Source: Brevundimonas sp.
GTDB taxonomy: Bacteria; Pseudomonadota; Alphaproteobacteria; Caulobacterales; Caulobacteraceae
NCBI RefSeq assembly: GCF_030704825.1
Contig: NZ_JAUYNX010000014.1
Location: 124,001-188,000, forward strand
DNA length: 64,000 nt
Reading direction: 5' to 3'
Below the pieces are notes generated by a model. The model searched no databases, was not told where the DNA came from, and saw nothing but the letters and a program-made list of their open reading frames with translations. Below, in pieces: positions 17,278 to 26,079 of this stretch (its first letter is position 1; every line of letters starts with the position of its first letter). Position numbers and translations under genes: made by a program.

Positions 17278-19374
17278 ATGATGGGACGCAACATAACCGG
17301 GCCACTGCTGGCGGCCGTGGCGTTCGCCGGCTCGGTCGGCCTTGCCTCGTGCGCGACGGCCCAGGACGAAGTGGGCCCGCCCGCCGCGGCCGCCCGCGCG
17401 GTCGCCGCCCGGGCGAACACCGCGCCGACGAACGGCGGACAGGCGAACCGGGCCGTGCTGGTGTTCGACCAGATTGAACCGGCGAACAGCCGTATCGTGG
17501 CCACCGCGGGCCTCGGCGGCCTGGAAGTGTATGGCCTTGACGGCCAGCGCCGTGGCGCGACGCCGGCTGGCGAAGCCGGCAGCGTCGATGTGCGGCACGG
17601 TGTTATGCTGGCGGGGCGTCCCGCGAACCTGCTGGTCTCGACCGACACGACGACCAACTCGCTGCGCTTCTTTTCAATGGCCGGCGATGTGTTGAGCGAA
17701 GTCGGCGCGCGGGCGGTTCCGCTCGGCTTCGCGGTCGAGGGCGTGTGCCTGTTCCAGAACGCCTCGGACGGCCTCCTCTATCTCGTCGCCGTCGGAGACG
17801 GGGGCGAGATAGACCAGCATCTGGTCGTGGTTGATGACGAAGGACGGGTCGACAGCCGCCAGGCGCGCCGCCTGAACCTGCCGTCGCCCGCCGAGCACTG
17901 CGTCGCCGATGACGCGAGCGGCCAGATCTATGTGTCCGAACAGGCCGTGGGCCTGTGGCGCTTCAACGGCGATCCCGAGACCGACGCCACCCCCGTGCTG
18001 ATCGACGCGCCCCGTCTGGGCCGTATCACCGAGGAAGTCGGAGGCGTCGCCCTGTATGATGGCGGAGAGGGCGCGCGCTATCTGATCGCCTCCGACGCCT
18101 CCAGCGGTCGGCTCTACGTCTATGACCGCGACCAGGACGACGCCTGGGTCGGCGCCATTTCGCTGGTGGGCGAAGACGGCGTGGCCGTGGGCGAACCCGG
18201 CGGCCTGCACGCGGCCAGCGTTGCGCTCGGCGGCGGGTTGGCGGCGGGTGCCCTGATCGCCGCCGACGAGGACGCCGAGGGCGGCGCAAACTACAAGATC
18301 GTTCCCGTGGCCAGCCTGCTCGGCGCCCTGAACCTGCCGCTCGGCGTCGCGCAGGATCCCGCTGCGGCGCCCGCGCCGCCGGTCCCCACGGTCAAGGCCC
18401 TGTATGAGACGGTTCCCGTCATCAGCGCCGGCGACGCCGCGGACGACCCCGCGATCTGGGCCAACCCCTCTGATCCTGCGGCCAGCCTGATCGTGGCGAC
18501 GGACAAGAAGTCGGGACTGTACCTCTACGACATGCAAGGCCGGGTGCTGCAGCACCTGCCCGACGGCAAGATGAACAATGTCGACCTCCGCTCCGGTTTC
18601 ATGCTGGGCGGCGAGCCGATCGTGCTGGTCACCGCCAGCGACCGGACCCGCAAGGCCGTCGCCATCTACCGTCTCGACACCGCCGGACGGCGCCTGATCG
18701 ACATCAGTGACGGCGTACAGGCGGCCGAGCAGGGCGATCCCTACGGCCAGTGCATGTATCGTAGCGCCGCCACCGGCAAGACCTACGTCTTCATCAACGA
18801 CAGCAATGGCGAGATGCGTCAGTGGGAGCTGATCGACTCCGGCAATGGCCGCGTCCGCATCCAGCGGGTGCGTGATTTCGCCTTCTCGTCGCAAGCCGAG
18901 GGTTGCGTCGCCGACGACGAAACCGGACTTCTCTTCGTCAACGAGGAGGATGTCGCCCTGTGGCGGATGAGCGCCGAGCCCGACGGCGGCGCGGCCATGC
19001 AGGCGGTCGACCGCGTCGAGGCCAATCCGGCCATCAAGGACGATCTCGAAGGCGTCGGCCTGTACGACCTCGGGGGCGGCCGTGGATACCTGGTCGTCTC
19101 AAGCCAGGGCAACAACACCTACGCCGTGTACCGGCGCGAAGGCGACCAGGCCTATCTGGGCTCGTTCGCGGTGGCGGCCGACGGCCGCGCCGGCGTCGAC
19201 GGCGTGTCCGAGACCGATGGCCTGGACGTCAGCAGCGCCAACCTCGGCCCCGGTTTCGAACACGGCGCCCTGATCGCGCAGGACGGCCGCAACGTGCTGC
19301 CCGGCGAGTTCCAGAACTACAAATACATCCCATGGAGCCGGATCGCCGAAGCCCTCGACCTGGAGATGCGGTGA
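17278..19374 (+). CDS. Two-domain beta-propeller phytase, lipoprotein
   Basis: 698 residues. The start is ATG 17278 (a second ATG follows directly) with AGGGAG upstream. A lipoprotein signal peptide ends in the lipobox LASC at Cys25, so it is anchored in an outer or periplasmic membrane leaflet. Two homologous six-bladed propeller domains follow. The C-terminal one, from about residue 375, has the phytase hallmark DDPAIW (389-394), then DKKSGLYLYDMQG, KMNNVDLRSGF, GQCMY and the Ca/phosphate-binding acidic loops. The N-terminal one (about 60-350) repeats the fold but lacks DDPAIW. Such enzymes release phosphate from phytate stepwise with calcium. It leads an operon with an inositol ABC transporter and faces a TonB receptor gene. 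Confidence 0.92.
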   Translation: MMGRNITGPLLAAVAFAGSVGLASCATAQDEVGPPAAAARAVAARANTAPTNGGQANRAVLVFDQIEPANSRIVATAGLGGLEVYGLDGQRRGATPAGEAGSVDVRHGVMLAGRPANLLVSTDTTTNSLRFFSMAGDVLSEVGARAVPLGFAVEGVCLFQNASDGLLYLVAVGDGGEIDQHLVVVDDEGRVDSRQARRLNLPSPAEHCVADDASGQIYVSEQAVGLWRFNGDPETDATPVLIDAPRLGRITEEVGGVALYDGGEGARYLIASDASSGRLYVYDRDQDDAWVGAISLVGEDGVAVGEPGGLHAASVALGGGLAAGALIAADEDAEGGANYKIVPVASLLGALNLPLGVAQDPAAAPAPPVPTVKALYETVPVISAGDAADDPAIWANPSDPAASLIVATDKKSGLYLYDMQGRVLQHLPDGKMNNVDLRSGFMLGGEPIVLVTASDRTRKAVAIYRLDTAGRRLIDISDGVQAAEQGDPYGQCMYRSAATGKTYVFINDSNGEMRQWELIDSGNGRVRIQRVRDFAFSSQAEGCVADDETGLLFVNEEDVALWRMSAEPDGGAAMQAVDRVEANPAIKDDLEGVGLYDLGGGRGYLVVSSQGNNTYAVYRREGDQAYLGSFAVAADGRAGVDGVSETDGLDVSSANLGPGFEHGALIAQDGRNVLPGEFQNYKYIPWSRIAEALDLEMR

Positions 19375-19435
19375 GCAGTCCCTCGCGCCAACCGGCCCGG
19401 CGCCCTAGACCTGTAGCAGGGTGGAGGAGGCGGGC

Positions 19436-20392
19436 ATGACCGGGATGACACGCAGGAGTGCGCTGGCGGGAGGCGTCGCGATCGCCTCGGCCGGAGGATT
19501 GGCCGGCTGCGGCGGCGGGGGCGGCCGCGACCGGATCGCCGTCAGCTTTCACAACATGGCCGAGCCGTTCTTCGTGGTCATGCGACGTGAACTGATGGCC
19601 GAGGCGACGCGGCTGGACGTCGAGGTCACGGTGCTGGACGGTCAGGCCAACTCCGCCAAACAGTCGGCGGACATCGAGGCGGCCCTGGTGCAGGGGGTGA
19701 AGGGCGTCATCCTGGCGCCCACGGACGTCAACGCCCTGGCGCCGGCGGTGAATTCCATCCTCGAGGAGGGACTGCCGGTCATCACTGTCGACCGGCGCAT
19801 CGAGGGCGCAACCGCGCCGGTGGCTCACGTGGGAGCCGACAATGTGGCCGGCGGGCGGATGATGGTCGAGTGGATCACCCGGACCTTCCCCGGGGGCGCC
19901 CGCATCGTTCTGCTGACCGGGCAACCCGGCAGCAGTTCGGCTATCGACCGCACCCGGGGGGTCAAGGCGGCGCTGGCGGCGGCCGGACGGCGCTACAACC
20001 TCGTCGCCGAACAGTCGGCCAACTGGTCGCGGGACCAGGGCCTGACGGTGACCCAGAACATCCTGACCTCCCTCAGCTCGGGTCGCCCCGACGTGATCCT
20101 GGCCGAGAACGACGACATGGCGTTCGGGGCCATCGAGGCGTTGCGGACGGCGGGGCTCGACGGGGTGTCCGTCCTCGGCTTCGACGCCACGCCGGAGGCG
20201 CTTCGGCTGATCCGTTCCGGCTCGATGGCGGTGACCATAGAACAGAGCCCCAGCCGGCAGATAAGGACCGCGTTGCAACAGGTCGTCGGCGCGATCCGGA
20301 GCGGGTCACCCCTCACGTCGGTCAGCATCGCGCCGGTCGTCATCACGCGCGCCACCCTCGCCAAAGCCGAGCGCCTCGACGAGGTGGCATGA
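19436..20392 (+). CDS. ibpA: Inositol ABC transporter, periplasmic substrate-binding lipoprotein
   Basis: 318 residues of the periplasmic binding protein type I (ribose/inositol) family. The start is ATG 19436 after a GGAGGAGG ribosome site; a GTG 15 bases upstream is the other option. The signal region has TRRSALAGG, a twin-arginine-like motif, and then a lipobox LAGC, so a membrane-tethered protein is expected. The mature part has AVSFHNMAEPFFVVMRREL, GVILAPTDVNALAPAV, PVITVDRRIEGA and ILAENDDMAFGAIEAL, typical of sugar/polyol binding. It is 61 bases after the phytase and overlaps the ATPase gene, matching the ibpA-iatA-iatP set that I know for myo-inositol uptake in Caulobacter. Confidence 0.88.
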   Translation: MTGMTRRSALAGGVAIASAGGLAGCGGGGGRDRIAVSFHNMAEPFFVVMRRELMAEATRLDVEVTVLDGQANSAKQSADIEAALVQGVKGVILAPTDVNALAPAVNSILEEGLPVITVDRRIEGATAPVAHVGADNVAGGRMMVEWITRTFPGGARIVLLTGQPGSSSAIDRTRGVKAALAAAGRRYNLVAEQSANWSRDQGLTVTQNILTSLSSGRPDVILAENDDMAFGAIEALRTAGLDGVSVLGFDATPEALRLIRSGSMAVTIEQSPSRQIRTALQQVVGAIRSGSPLTSVSIAPVVITRATLAKAERLDEVA

Positions 20393-21924
20393 CTCCCGGC
20401 TTCCTCCAGGTCCGCGGGGTTTCGAAACGGTTTCCGGGCGTGCTGGCGCTCGGCGACGTCCGTCTCGATGTCGCGCACGGCGAGGTGCACGCCCTGCTGG
20501 GCGAGAACGGCGCCGGCAAGTCCACCCTGCTGCGCATCCTGTCGGGCGCGCTTCGGCCGGACGCCGGCCGGATCGTGCTGGGTGGCGTGGAACTGGACCC
20601 GGCCGACACCCCCGCTCGACGGCAGGCGGCGGGCGTCGTCACCGTCTACCAGGAGTTCAACCTGATCCCCGGCCTGACGGTGGCCGAGAACCTGTACCTC
20701 GGCCGCGAACCGAGGCGGGGCCCGTTCGTCGACTGGAAGCGGCTGAACGCCGACGCCGCAGCGGTGCTGGGGCGGCTGGGGCTTGATCTGCCGCCGACAG
20801 CGATCACCGGCGGCCTCAGCGTCGCGCTTCAGCAGATGGTAGAGATCGCGCGGGCCCTGACCCTCGAGGCGCGGCTGATCATTATGGATGAGCCGACGGC
20901 GGCGCTCAGCGGCCGGGAGGTCGAACAGCTTCACCGGACGGTCCGGGCCCTCAAGGCTGACGGCGTCAGCATCATCTATGTCACCCACCGGCTGGCGGAG
21001 GTCCTGTCGGTCTGCGACCGGTACACTGTCTTCCGCGACGGCCGCTTTGTCTGCGAGGGCGCGGTTCGGGAGGTCGCCGCGCCTGACCTCGTCGCGGCCA
21101 TGGTCGGACGGGATGTCCGGCCGGCGACGCGGACCCGAAGCGCCCCGGGTCCCGTGGCTCTTCGGGTCGCGGACGTGTCCCGGCCGCGCGGACGGAGCAC
21201 GGCCCTGTCCGACCTGGCCCTGCAGGTGAGGGAAGGGGAGGTGCTCGGCCTTGCGGGCCTTGTCGGATCCGGCCGGACCGAACTGGCCCGGGCGATCTTC
21301 GGCGCCGACGGCCGTTGCGCGGGCGTGCTGTGGATGGGCGACGGTCCGCGCCGCGGCCTGTTTCGCTCGCCGGCCGAGGCCATGTCGTCCGGACTGACGC
21401 TCGCCCCCGAGGACCGGAAGGCCGACGGTTGCTTCATGGATCATTCGGTTCGCTGGAACCTGTCCCTTCCCGGCCTGGGCAAGCTGTCCCGCCTGGGCGT
21501 CTTCATCGACGAACGGGCCGAGGCGTCGCTGGTCGACGACTACGTCCGCCGGCTGCGCATCCGGACTCCCACGGACGCGACCACGATCGGCGCCCTGTCC
21601 GGCGGCAACCAGCAGAAGGTCCTGCTGGCCCGCTGCATGGCCCTGAGGCCCCGGGTGCTGATCGTCGACGAGCCGACCCGCGGCGTGGACGTGGGCGCCA
21701 AGGCCGAGGTTCACCAGATCCTGTTCGACCTCGCCGAAAGCGGCATCGGCGTGGTGGTCATCTCGTCCGACATGCCGGAACTGCTCGAACTCAGCGACCG
21801 CATCGTCGTGCTGCACGAGGGCGCGCTAGCGGGCGAACTGGACCGATCCGGGGCGGACGAGGGCCGGCTGATGGCGATGATGATGGGGCCGGCCGCCACC
21901 CCCGATGGAATGCGGATGACATGA
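20389..21924 (+). CDS. iatA: Inositol ABC transporter, ATP-binding protein
   Basis: 511 residues with two ABC domains, as in RbsA/XylG-type importers. The first (about 1-235) has Walker A GENGAGKST and Walker B IIMDEPTAAL. The second (about 250-500) has a degenerate P-loop GLVGSGRTELA, the signature LSGGNQQKVLLARCM and Walker B VLIVDEPTRGVDVGA. It powers the cytoplasmic side of the importer. ATG 20389 overlaps the binding-protein stop (ATGA). The inositol specificity comes from context, not from the ATPase itself. Confidence 0.92.
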   Translation: MTPGFLQVRGVSKRFPGVLALGDVRLDVAHGEVHALLGENGAGKSTLLRILSGALRPDAGRIVLGGVELDPADTPARRQAAGVVTVYQEFNLIPGLTVAENLYLGREPRRGPFVDWKRLNADAAAVLGRLGLDLPPTAITGGLSVALQQMVEIARALTLEARLIIMDEPTAALSGREVEQLHRTVRALKADGVSIIYVTHRLAEVLSVCDRYTVFRDGRFVCEGAVREVAAPDLVAAMVGRDVRPATRTRSAPGPVALRVADVSRPRGRSTALSDLALQVREGEVLGLAGLVGSGRTELARAIFGADGRCAGVLWMGDGPRRGLFRSPAEAMSSGLTLAPEDRKADGCFMDHSVRWNLSLPGLGKLSRLGVFIDERAEASLVDDYVRRLRIRTPTDATTIGALSGGNQQKVLLARCMALRPRVLIVDEPTRGVDVGAKAEVHQILFDLAESGIGVVVISSDMPELLELSDRIVVLHEGALAGELDRSGADEGRLMAMMMGPAATPDGMRMT

Positions 21925-22907
21925 CCGACGCCCGGACCCCCCGTTTCGACTGGCTGCGATTCCTCGAGCGCTACGGCTCGGCCATCGTCCTGGTCGCTCT
22001 CGCTCTGTTCTTCGCGGCCCAGAACGAGCGGTTCCTGTCGGCGAGAAACATCTCGAACATCCTCACGGAGGTCTCGATCTACGGGGTCATAGCCGTCGGC
22101 ATGACTTTCGTGATCCTGACCCGGGGGGTCGATCTGGCCGTCGGATCGCTGGTCGGGTTCAGCGGCATCGTGGCCGCCGTCGCCTCGACCTCCTTCGCCG
22201 CGCCGGATTCGGCGGGCTGGCTGATCGCGCTGGTCGTCGCCCTGGCCACCGGCGCGGCTGTCGGCCTGGTCCACGGCAAGGCGGTCACCTGGCTGGCCGT
22301 GCCGCCGTTCATCGTCACCTTGGGCGGACTGACCGTCTGGCGCGGGGCGACCCTGATGGTCAACGACGGCGCCCCGGTCAGCGGCCTGGACGCGTCGTTC
22401 CGTTGGTGGGGATCGGGCCAGGTTCTGGGCGTGCCGGTTCCGGTGCTGGTGTTCGCGGCGGTCGCCCTGGCCGGCTATGTGGTGCTGCGCCACACGCGGT
22501 ACGGCCGCCACGTCTACGCCGTCGGCGGTAATCCCGAGGCCGCGCGCCTCGCCGGGCTGGACGTGAAGGCGATCCTGTCGAGCGTCTATGTGCTCGTCGG
22601 CCTGCTCTCGGGCCTGGCCGGCTTCCTGCTCTCGGCCCGCCTCGGTTCGGCCGAGGCAGTGGCGGGTTCGGGCTACGAACTGCGCGTCATCGCCTCGGTG
22701 GTCATCGGCGGCGCCAGCCTGTTCGGCGGACTGGGCGGCATAGGCGGCACGGTCGTCGGGGCCCTGCTCATCGGAGTGCTGACCAACGGTCTCGTGGTGA
22801 TGAACGTGTCAGCCTATCTGCAGCAGGTGGTGATCGGCGTCATCATCGTCGCCGCCGTCGCCTTCGACACCTACGCCAAGTCTCGCCGTGGCGTAGTGGG
22901 ATCATGA
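21921..22907 (+). CDS. iatP: Inositol ABC transporter, permease
   Basis: 328 residues, an RbsC-type inner-membrane permease with about eight to ten helices (YGSAIVLVALALFFAAQNERFLSARN at the N-terminus). The family motif GVDLAVGSLVGFSGIVAA follows helix three, and AVGGNPEAARLAGLDVKAI marks the cytoplasmic loop that contacts the ATPase. ATG 21921 overlaps the iatA stop (ATGA). It completes the importer that would bring in free inositol released in the periplasm by the phytase. Confidence 0.92.
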   Translation: MTDARTPRFDWLRFLERYGSAIVLVALALFFAAQNERFLSARNISNILTEVSIYGVIAVGMTFVILTRGVDLAVGSLVGFSGIVAAVASTSFAAPDSAGWLIALVVALATGAAVGLVHGKAVTWLAVPPFIVTLGGLTVWRGATLMVNDGAPVSGLDASFRWWGSGQVLGVPVPVLVFAAVALAGYVVLRHTRYGRHVYAVGGNPEAARLAGLDVKAILSSVYVLVGLLSGLAGFLLSARLGSAEAVAGSGYELRVIASVVIGGASLFGGLGGIGGTVVGALLIGVLTNGLVVMNVSAYLQQVVIGVIIVAAVAFDTYAKSRRGVVGS

Positions 22908-23585
22908 CAGAACCTTGGACATGATCGGAGAATCCGGAGCGAGCGGCCTTCTTGTGACGGTATTTCCGTTGCTCGGCATCATCGAATATCCAAAAGAGTG
23001 GTCGCGAAATTCGGACTGCTCCCGCGGTTATTCGGTCGTCAATAGGTCGCAAGAGGCACCGTCATCACTCGGAATTTACTTCGGTCTATTTGTCCTGAGT
23101 TTTCAATATCGTCCCGATTCCGTCGGTAGGCGGGTCGGTGTTAATGCTGGAAGGCAAGAAAAGTCATTTGGTGACAATATCTTATGCTGATTGATCCAAT
23201 CGAGTGGGAGTAGGGCTCGGGCATGCGGGTGCGGCCTCTGGCGAGGGGATTTCGTGAATGACTGAGAGACTTTAGCTGCCGGGTTCGGACAGTGCGATCC
23301 TGTAGCCTTACGGGAGTAAATCTACGGGTGCAGGCAGTCGCGGGTGTTGCGGTGCGACCCGTTCGAGAAGTCGCGTTCTGACTCCACGCGGACTATGAAA
23401 GCGCCCGCTTCACGGCCTGCGGTTGATCGCGAAGTACGGCGGCACCAAGCCCAGCTACCCGACTACCTTGGCCATTCTTGATGACAACGGGCAGCGGGAG
23501 GTTGGCCTCCGATCCGCGGGGCCGTCTGAGGCAGACGACGGCGGGCGCGACCACGGCGCAGATCCTCTACGACGGCGGCGGTCGG
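22908..23585. other. Gene-poor stretch between the inositol transporter and fixJ
   Basis: About 680 bases with lower GC than the flanks and no convincing gene; short open frames show no family features. It contains copy 1 of a dispersed repeat (23040-23248). Further on, a hairpin-capable segment near 23302-23325 pairs GTAG and TTAC with GTAA and CTAC. No promoter or terminator is clear. Confidence 0.6.
23040..23248 (+). repeat. Dispersed intergenic repeat, copy 1
   Basis: It shares an opening CAATAGxTCGCAAxAG and ATCAC with copy 2 (36619). With copies 2 and 3 it shares TTTTCAA, a TCGGT block exactly 75 bases before CAATCGAG, then CAATCGAGTGGGAGT. With copy 3 it also shares GCATGCGGGTGCGG and CCTCTGGCGAGGGG. 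Constant spacing across three loci shows common descent; the function is unknown. Confidence 0.7.
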
Positions 23586-24371
23586 TCAGGGGCGCGCCCT
23601 CGTACCAGACCCGCGGCTCGTCCGGCCCGGAGTCGCGGGCGTAGCGGGCCTCGAGTACGCCCGCCCGTCGGCGACCAGCCGGTCGCCGGCTGCACCCGGA
23701 CGCGGGCGGTCCTGGAGGCAATCCCGCATGGGTCGGCCGGCAAGAGAAAGAGGCGGGTTTCGGGGCTGCCCGGCCTGCAGGCCCATCCGGATCAGGGCGG
23801 ACAGGTTGGCGGCCTCCATCTTCTCCATCACCTTCGACCGGAAAATCTCCACCGTCCGGGGACTGATCCTGAGGTCGTTGGCGATGTGCTTGTTAGAACA
23901 CCCCTCGATCAGCGCCTGGAACACCTCGGACTCCCGCGGCGTCAGGCGTGCCAGCCGTTGCGCCGTGACCTCGGTCGCCTTGCGATGCAGCAACTCGTCG
24001 TCGAGATGGGCGAGGCTCCCGCGCACGACCTCGATCAGACGGTTCGGCTCGAACGGCTTTTCGATATAGTCAACCACGCCGGCCTTCATCATCTGCACCG
24101 CCAGCGGCACCTCGGCGTGGCCGGTGATGACCACTACCGGCCAAGAGTGGCCCTTCAGCGCTTTCAGCCGTCGGACCACCTCGGCGCCGTCCATCCCCGG
24201 CATCCGCACATCGGTGACGACGCAGGCCGAGGGCACGTCGGGAAAGTTATCGAAGAACTGGGGCCCGCTCGCGAACGCTCGGGTCCGGATGCCGTCGGCC
24301 CGGAGAAGGCAGAGCAGGGAGTCGCGAACGGCGTCGTCGTCGTCGATCACGAATACGGAATGGTCGGTCAT
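23586..24371 (-). CDS. fixJ: FixJ-like response regulator
   Basis: 261 residues. The receiver domain (about 1-120) has the acidic pocket at 10-12, phosphoacceptor Asp54 in VVTDVRMPGMDG, and Lys105 in YIEKPFEP. The LuxR-type HTH (about 138-200) has LARLTPRESEVFQALIEG and KHIANDLRISPRTVEIFRSKVMEK. FixJ proteins activate low-oxygen genes such as fixK when phosphorylated by FixL. The first four bases overlap the kinase stop. The last 55 or so residues (from QPRNPPLSLAGRP) extend past the normal FixJ end. They are Arg/Pro/Gly-rich and probably non-homologous, as if the original stop region was lost. Confidence 0.85.
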   Translation of the reverse strand: MTDHSVFVIDDDDAVRDSLLCLLRADGIRTRAFASGPQFFDNFPDVPSACVVTDVRMPGMDGAEVVRRLKALKGHSWPVVVITGHAEVPLAVQMMKAGVVDYIEKPFEPNRLIEVVRGSLAHLDDELLHRKATEVTAQRLARLTPRESEVFQALIEGCSNKHIANDLRISPRTVEIFRSKVMEKMEAANLSALIRMGLQAGQPRNPPLSLAGRPMRDCLQDRPRPGAAGDRLVADGRAYSRPATPATPGRTSRGSGTRARP

Positions 24372-25900
24372 GCGTCCTCCAGCGCCTGTTCGCGCATCAG
24401 GCTGAATGAAAAGGCGGCTCCGCCCAGGTCGCTGCGCTCCACCCCGAGCGCGCCGCCATGGCTTTCGACGATCGTGCGTGTGACCGACAGTCCCAGCCCC
24501 ATCCCGCCGGTCTTGGTTGTCATCATGGGCCGGAAGATCGTTTCCAGCTCCTCGGGCGGAATGCCCGATCCGTTGTCTTCGACCCGAACCTCGTACTGAT
24601 CGTCGGAGAGGGGCCGCCCCACGATCATGATCCGCGGGTTCGGCCGCCCGACCAGGGCGTCCGCGGCGTTCCGCACCAGATTGACCATCGCCTGCTGGAA
24701 CTGGATCCGCTCGGCCCTGACCCGGTCGGCCCGGTCGTCCACCCGGACATCGATCCGCACATCCTCGCTCCGCTCGATCATGGCGAACACCCCTTTGAGG
24801 TCGACGACCATGGAGGAGACTCGCTCGCCGGCCAGACCGCGGCTCTCGTGCGCCAGCAGCTCGCGCATATGGCGGATGATCCCGCCGGCCCGCAGCAGCT
24901 GACTCTTGGCCAGGCCGATGGTGCGGCTGGCGTTCTCTCCCATGGGCCCGGCCCCTCTCAAATCGATCTGACCGGCCTCGAGATAGGTGGCGGCTGCCGT
25001 CAGGGGCTGGTTGAGCTCGTGGGCCAGCGAGGCAGCCATCTCTCCGAGGGAGTTGAGACGCCAGACCCGGCTGAGCTGTAGATGCAGCGTCCGGGCGCGC
25101 TCGTCCGCCAGATGGGCCTGGGTCAGGTCCGCCAGGCAGAGCACGGCATGGCTGTGGGGGTAGCTTGTCGGCATGAAGCCCAGCTGGATGCCGAGAGGAA
25201 AGGTCTCGCTCCCGCGGCGGCAGGTCCAGACCCGGTCCGTCTCGCCCGCCAGGGCCTCTTCGCCGGTGTGGAAGTCGCCGATGTCGAACTCGTCCACGAA
25301 GGAGCTGATAGCCCGGCCGATCGCGTCGTCCTCAGCGACGTCGAGGAGGGCGCAGGCGAACGGGGAGATGAACCGGATATGGCCGGCGCGATCCAGCACC
25401 ACGACCGGCGCCGACGCGAGGATGGTCTCCAGCATTTCCTCGCGATGGGCGAGGTTTTGGGACAACTCGCCCGTCCGCTGGCGATAGGCCCGGAGGCTCC
25501 AGCACAGTTCGGCCGTCAGCCAGGTGACCAGGGCGAAGAGCCCCGCGTTGACGACCGCGTCGAGATGGCTTTCCCGCGCCACCAGGAGCGAATTGGCCCC
25601 GATGGACAGGGCGATGGCCAAGGCCGTCGCCTTGCGTCCGGCCACGGCCGCGGTGGCGACTACGGCGGGCACCATGGGCAGGTAGTAGAACTGACCGACG
25701 GTCTCCAGCCCGGCCCGAAGCAGCACGGCGACCGACACGGCGAGGACGGCGACCGCATATCCCGCCCACGGCCGGGCCTGAATTGCCTGGAATGCCGATA
25801 CACCGGCGAGCCGCACGGAAGGGAAAAACACTGAACTGGCGCTGCTAAAGGCACGCGACCGCGTGCGACTGGAGCAGGGGATCGGAAATTGCTTAACCAA
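24368..25900 (-). CDS. FixL-like PAS sensor histidine kinase
   Basis: Up to 510 residues. Hydrophobic helices lie at about 45-140 (AGYAVAVLAVSVAVLLRAG, VPAVVATAAVAG, NAGLFALVTWLTAELCW). A PAS domain follows (about 150-255, ILASAPVVVLDRAGHIRFISP), then HisKA with His294 in LAHELNQPLTAA. The HATPase has NLVRNAADAL, DNGSGIPPEELETIF and TTKTGGMGLGLSVTRTIVESHGG. This is the FixL layout, but I do not see the RxxHD-type heme-PAS signature, so oxygen sensing is uncertain. The TTG start at 25900 lies inside an inverted repeat (25893-25910), so true initiation may be downstream. It is coupled to fixJ. Confidence 0.82.
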   Translation of the reverse strand: MVKQFPIPCSSRTRSRAFSSASSVFFPSVRLAGVSAFQAIQARPWAGYAVAVLAVSVAVLLRAGLETVGQFYYLPMVPAVVATAAVAGRKATALAIALSIGANSLLVARESHLDAVVNAGLFALVTWLTAELCWSLRAYRQRTGELSQNLAHREEMLETILASAPVVVLDRAGHIRFISPFACALLDVAEDDAIGRAISSFVDEFDIGDFHTGEEALAGETDRVWTCRRGSETFPLGIQLGFMPTSYPHSHAVLCLADLTQAHLADERARTLHLQLSRVWRLNSLGEMAASLAHELNQPLTAAATYLEAGQIDLRGAGPMGENASRTIGLAKSQLLRAGGIIRHMRELLAHESRGLAGERVSSMVVDLKGVFAMIERSEDVRIDVRVDDRADRVRAERIQFQQAMVNLVRNAADALVGRPNPRIMIVGRPLSDDQYEVRVEDNGSGIPPEELETIFRPMMTTKTGGMGLGLSVTRTIVESHGGALGVERSDLGGAAFSFSLMREQALEDA

Positions 25901-25910
25901 TCATGGTTAA
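25893..25910. promoter_or_regulatory. Perfect inverted repeat TTAACC-N6-GGTTAA at the fixL start
   Basis: Six-base arms with a six-base spacer. On the minus strand it contains TTAACCAT, which resembles the half site of the cell-cycle regulator CtrA, but the TTAA-to-TTAA spacing is 10 rather than the CtrA consensus of 7. It lies in the divergent promoter region of the kinase and the TorF-type gene. Confidence 0.5.
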
Positions 25911-26079
25911 CCGGCGCTCCCTTGAACCGCAGCGGCGATCTGCGCGCCCAGGACGCACCGCGACCGCCGGCCGGGGACGGCCCTCGCGCCGTCCGATCTA
26001 GGTACTCATACCTATTCACCGGTTCAGGAAATATATTCCGCGGGCGGTCAAATCTGGGGGAACACAGCCAGAAAGGCCG

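Noticed and set aside
13759..19374. A continuous plus-strand open frame of 1871 codons covering both iolG2 and the phytase
   Set aside because: Only the part from 17278 has family homology and a signal peptide. The rest is antisense to the TonB receptor or out of frame with iolG, an effect of high GC.
22915..23190. A 91-codon frame after iatP
   Set aside because: No ribosome site, no homology, and it runs into the dispersed repeat.
25893..25910. A full CtrA box
   Set aside because: TTAA-to-TTAA spacing is 10, whereas the CtrA consensus spacing is 7.
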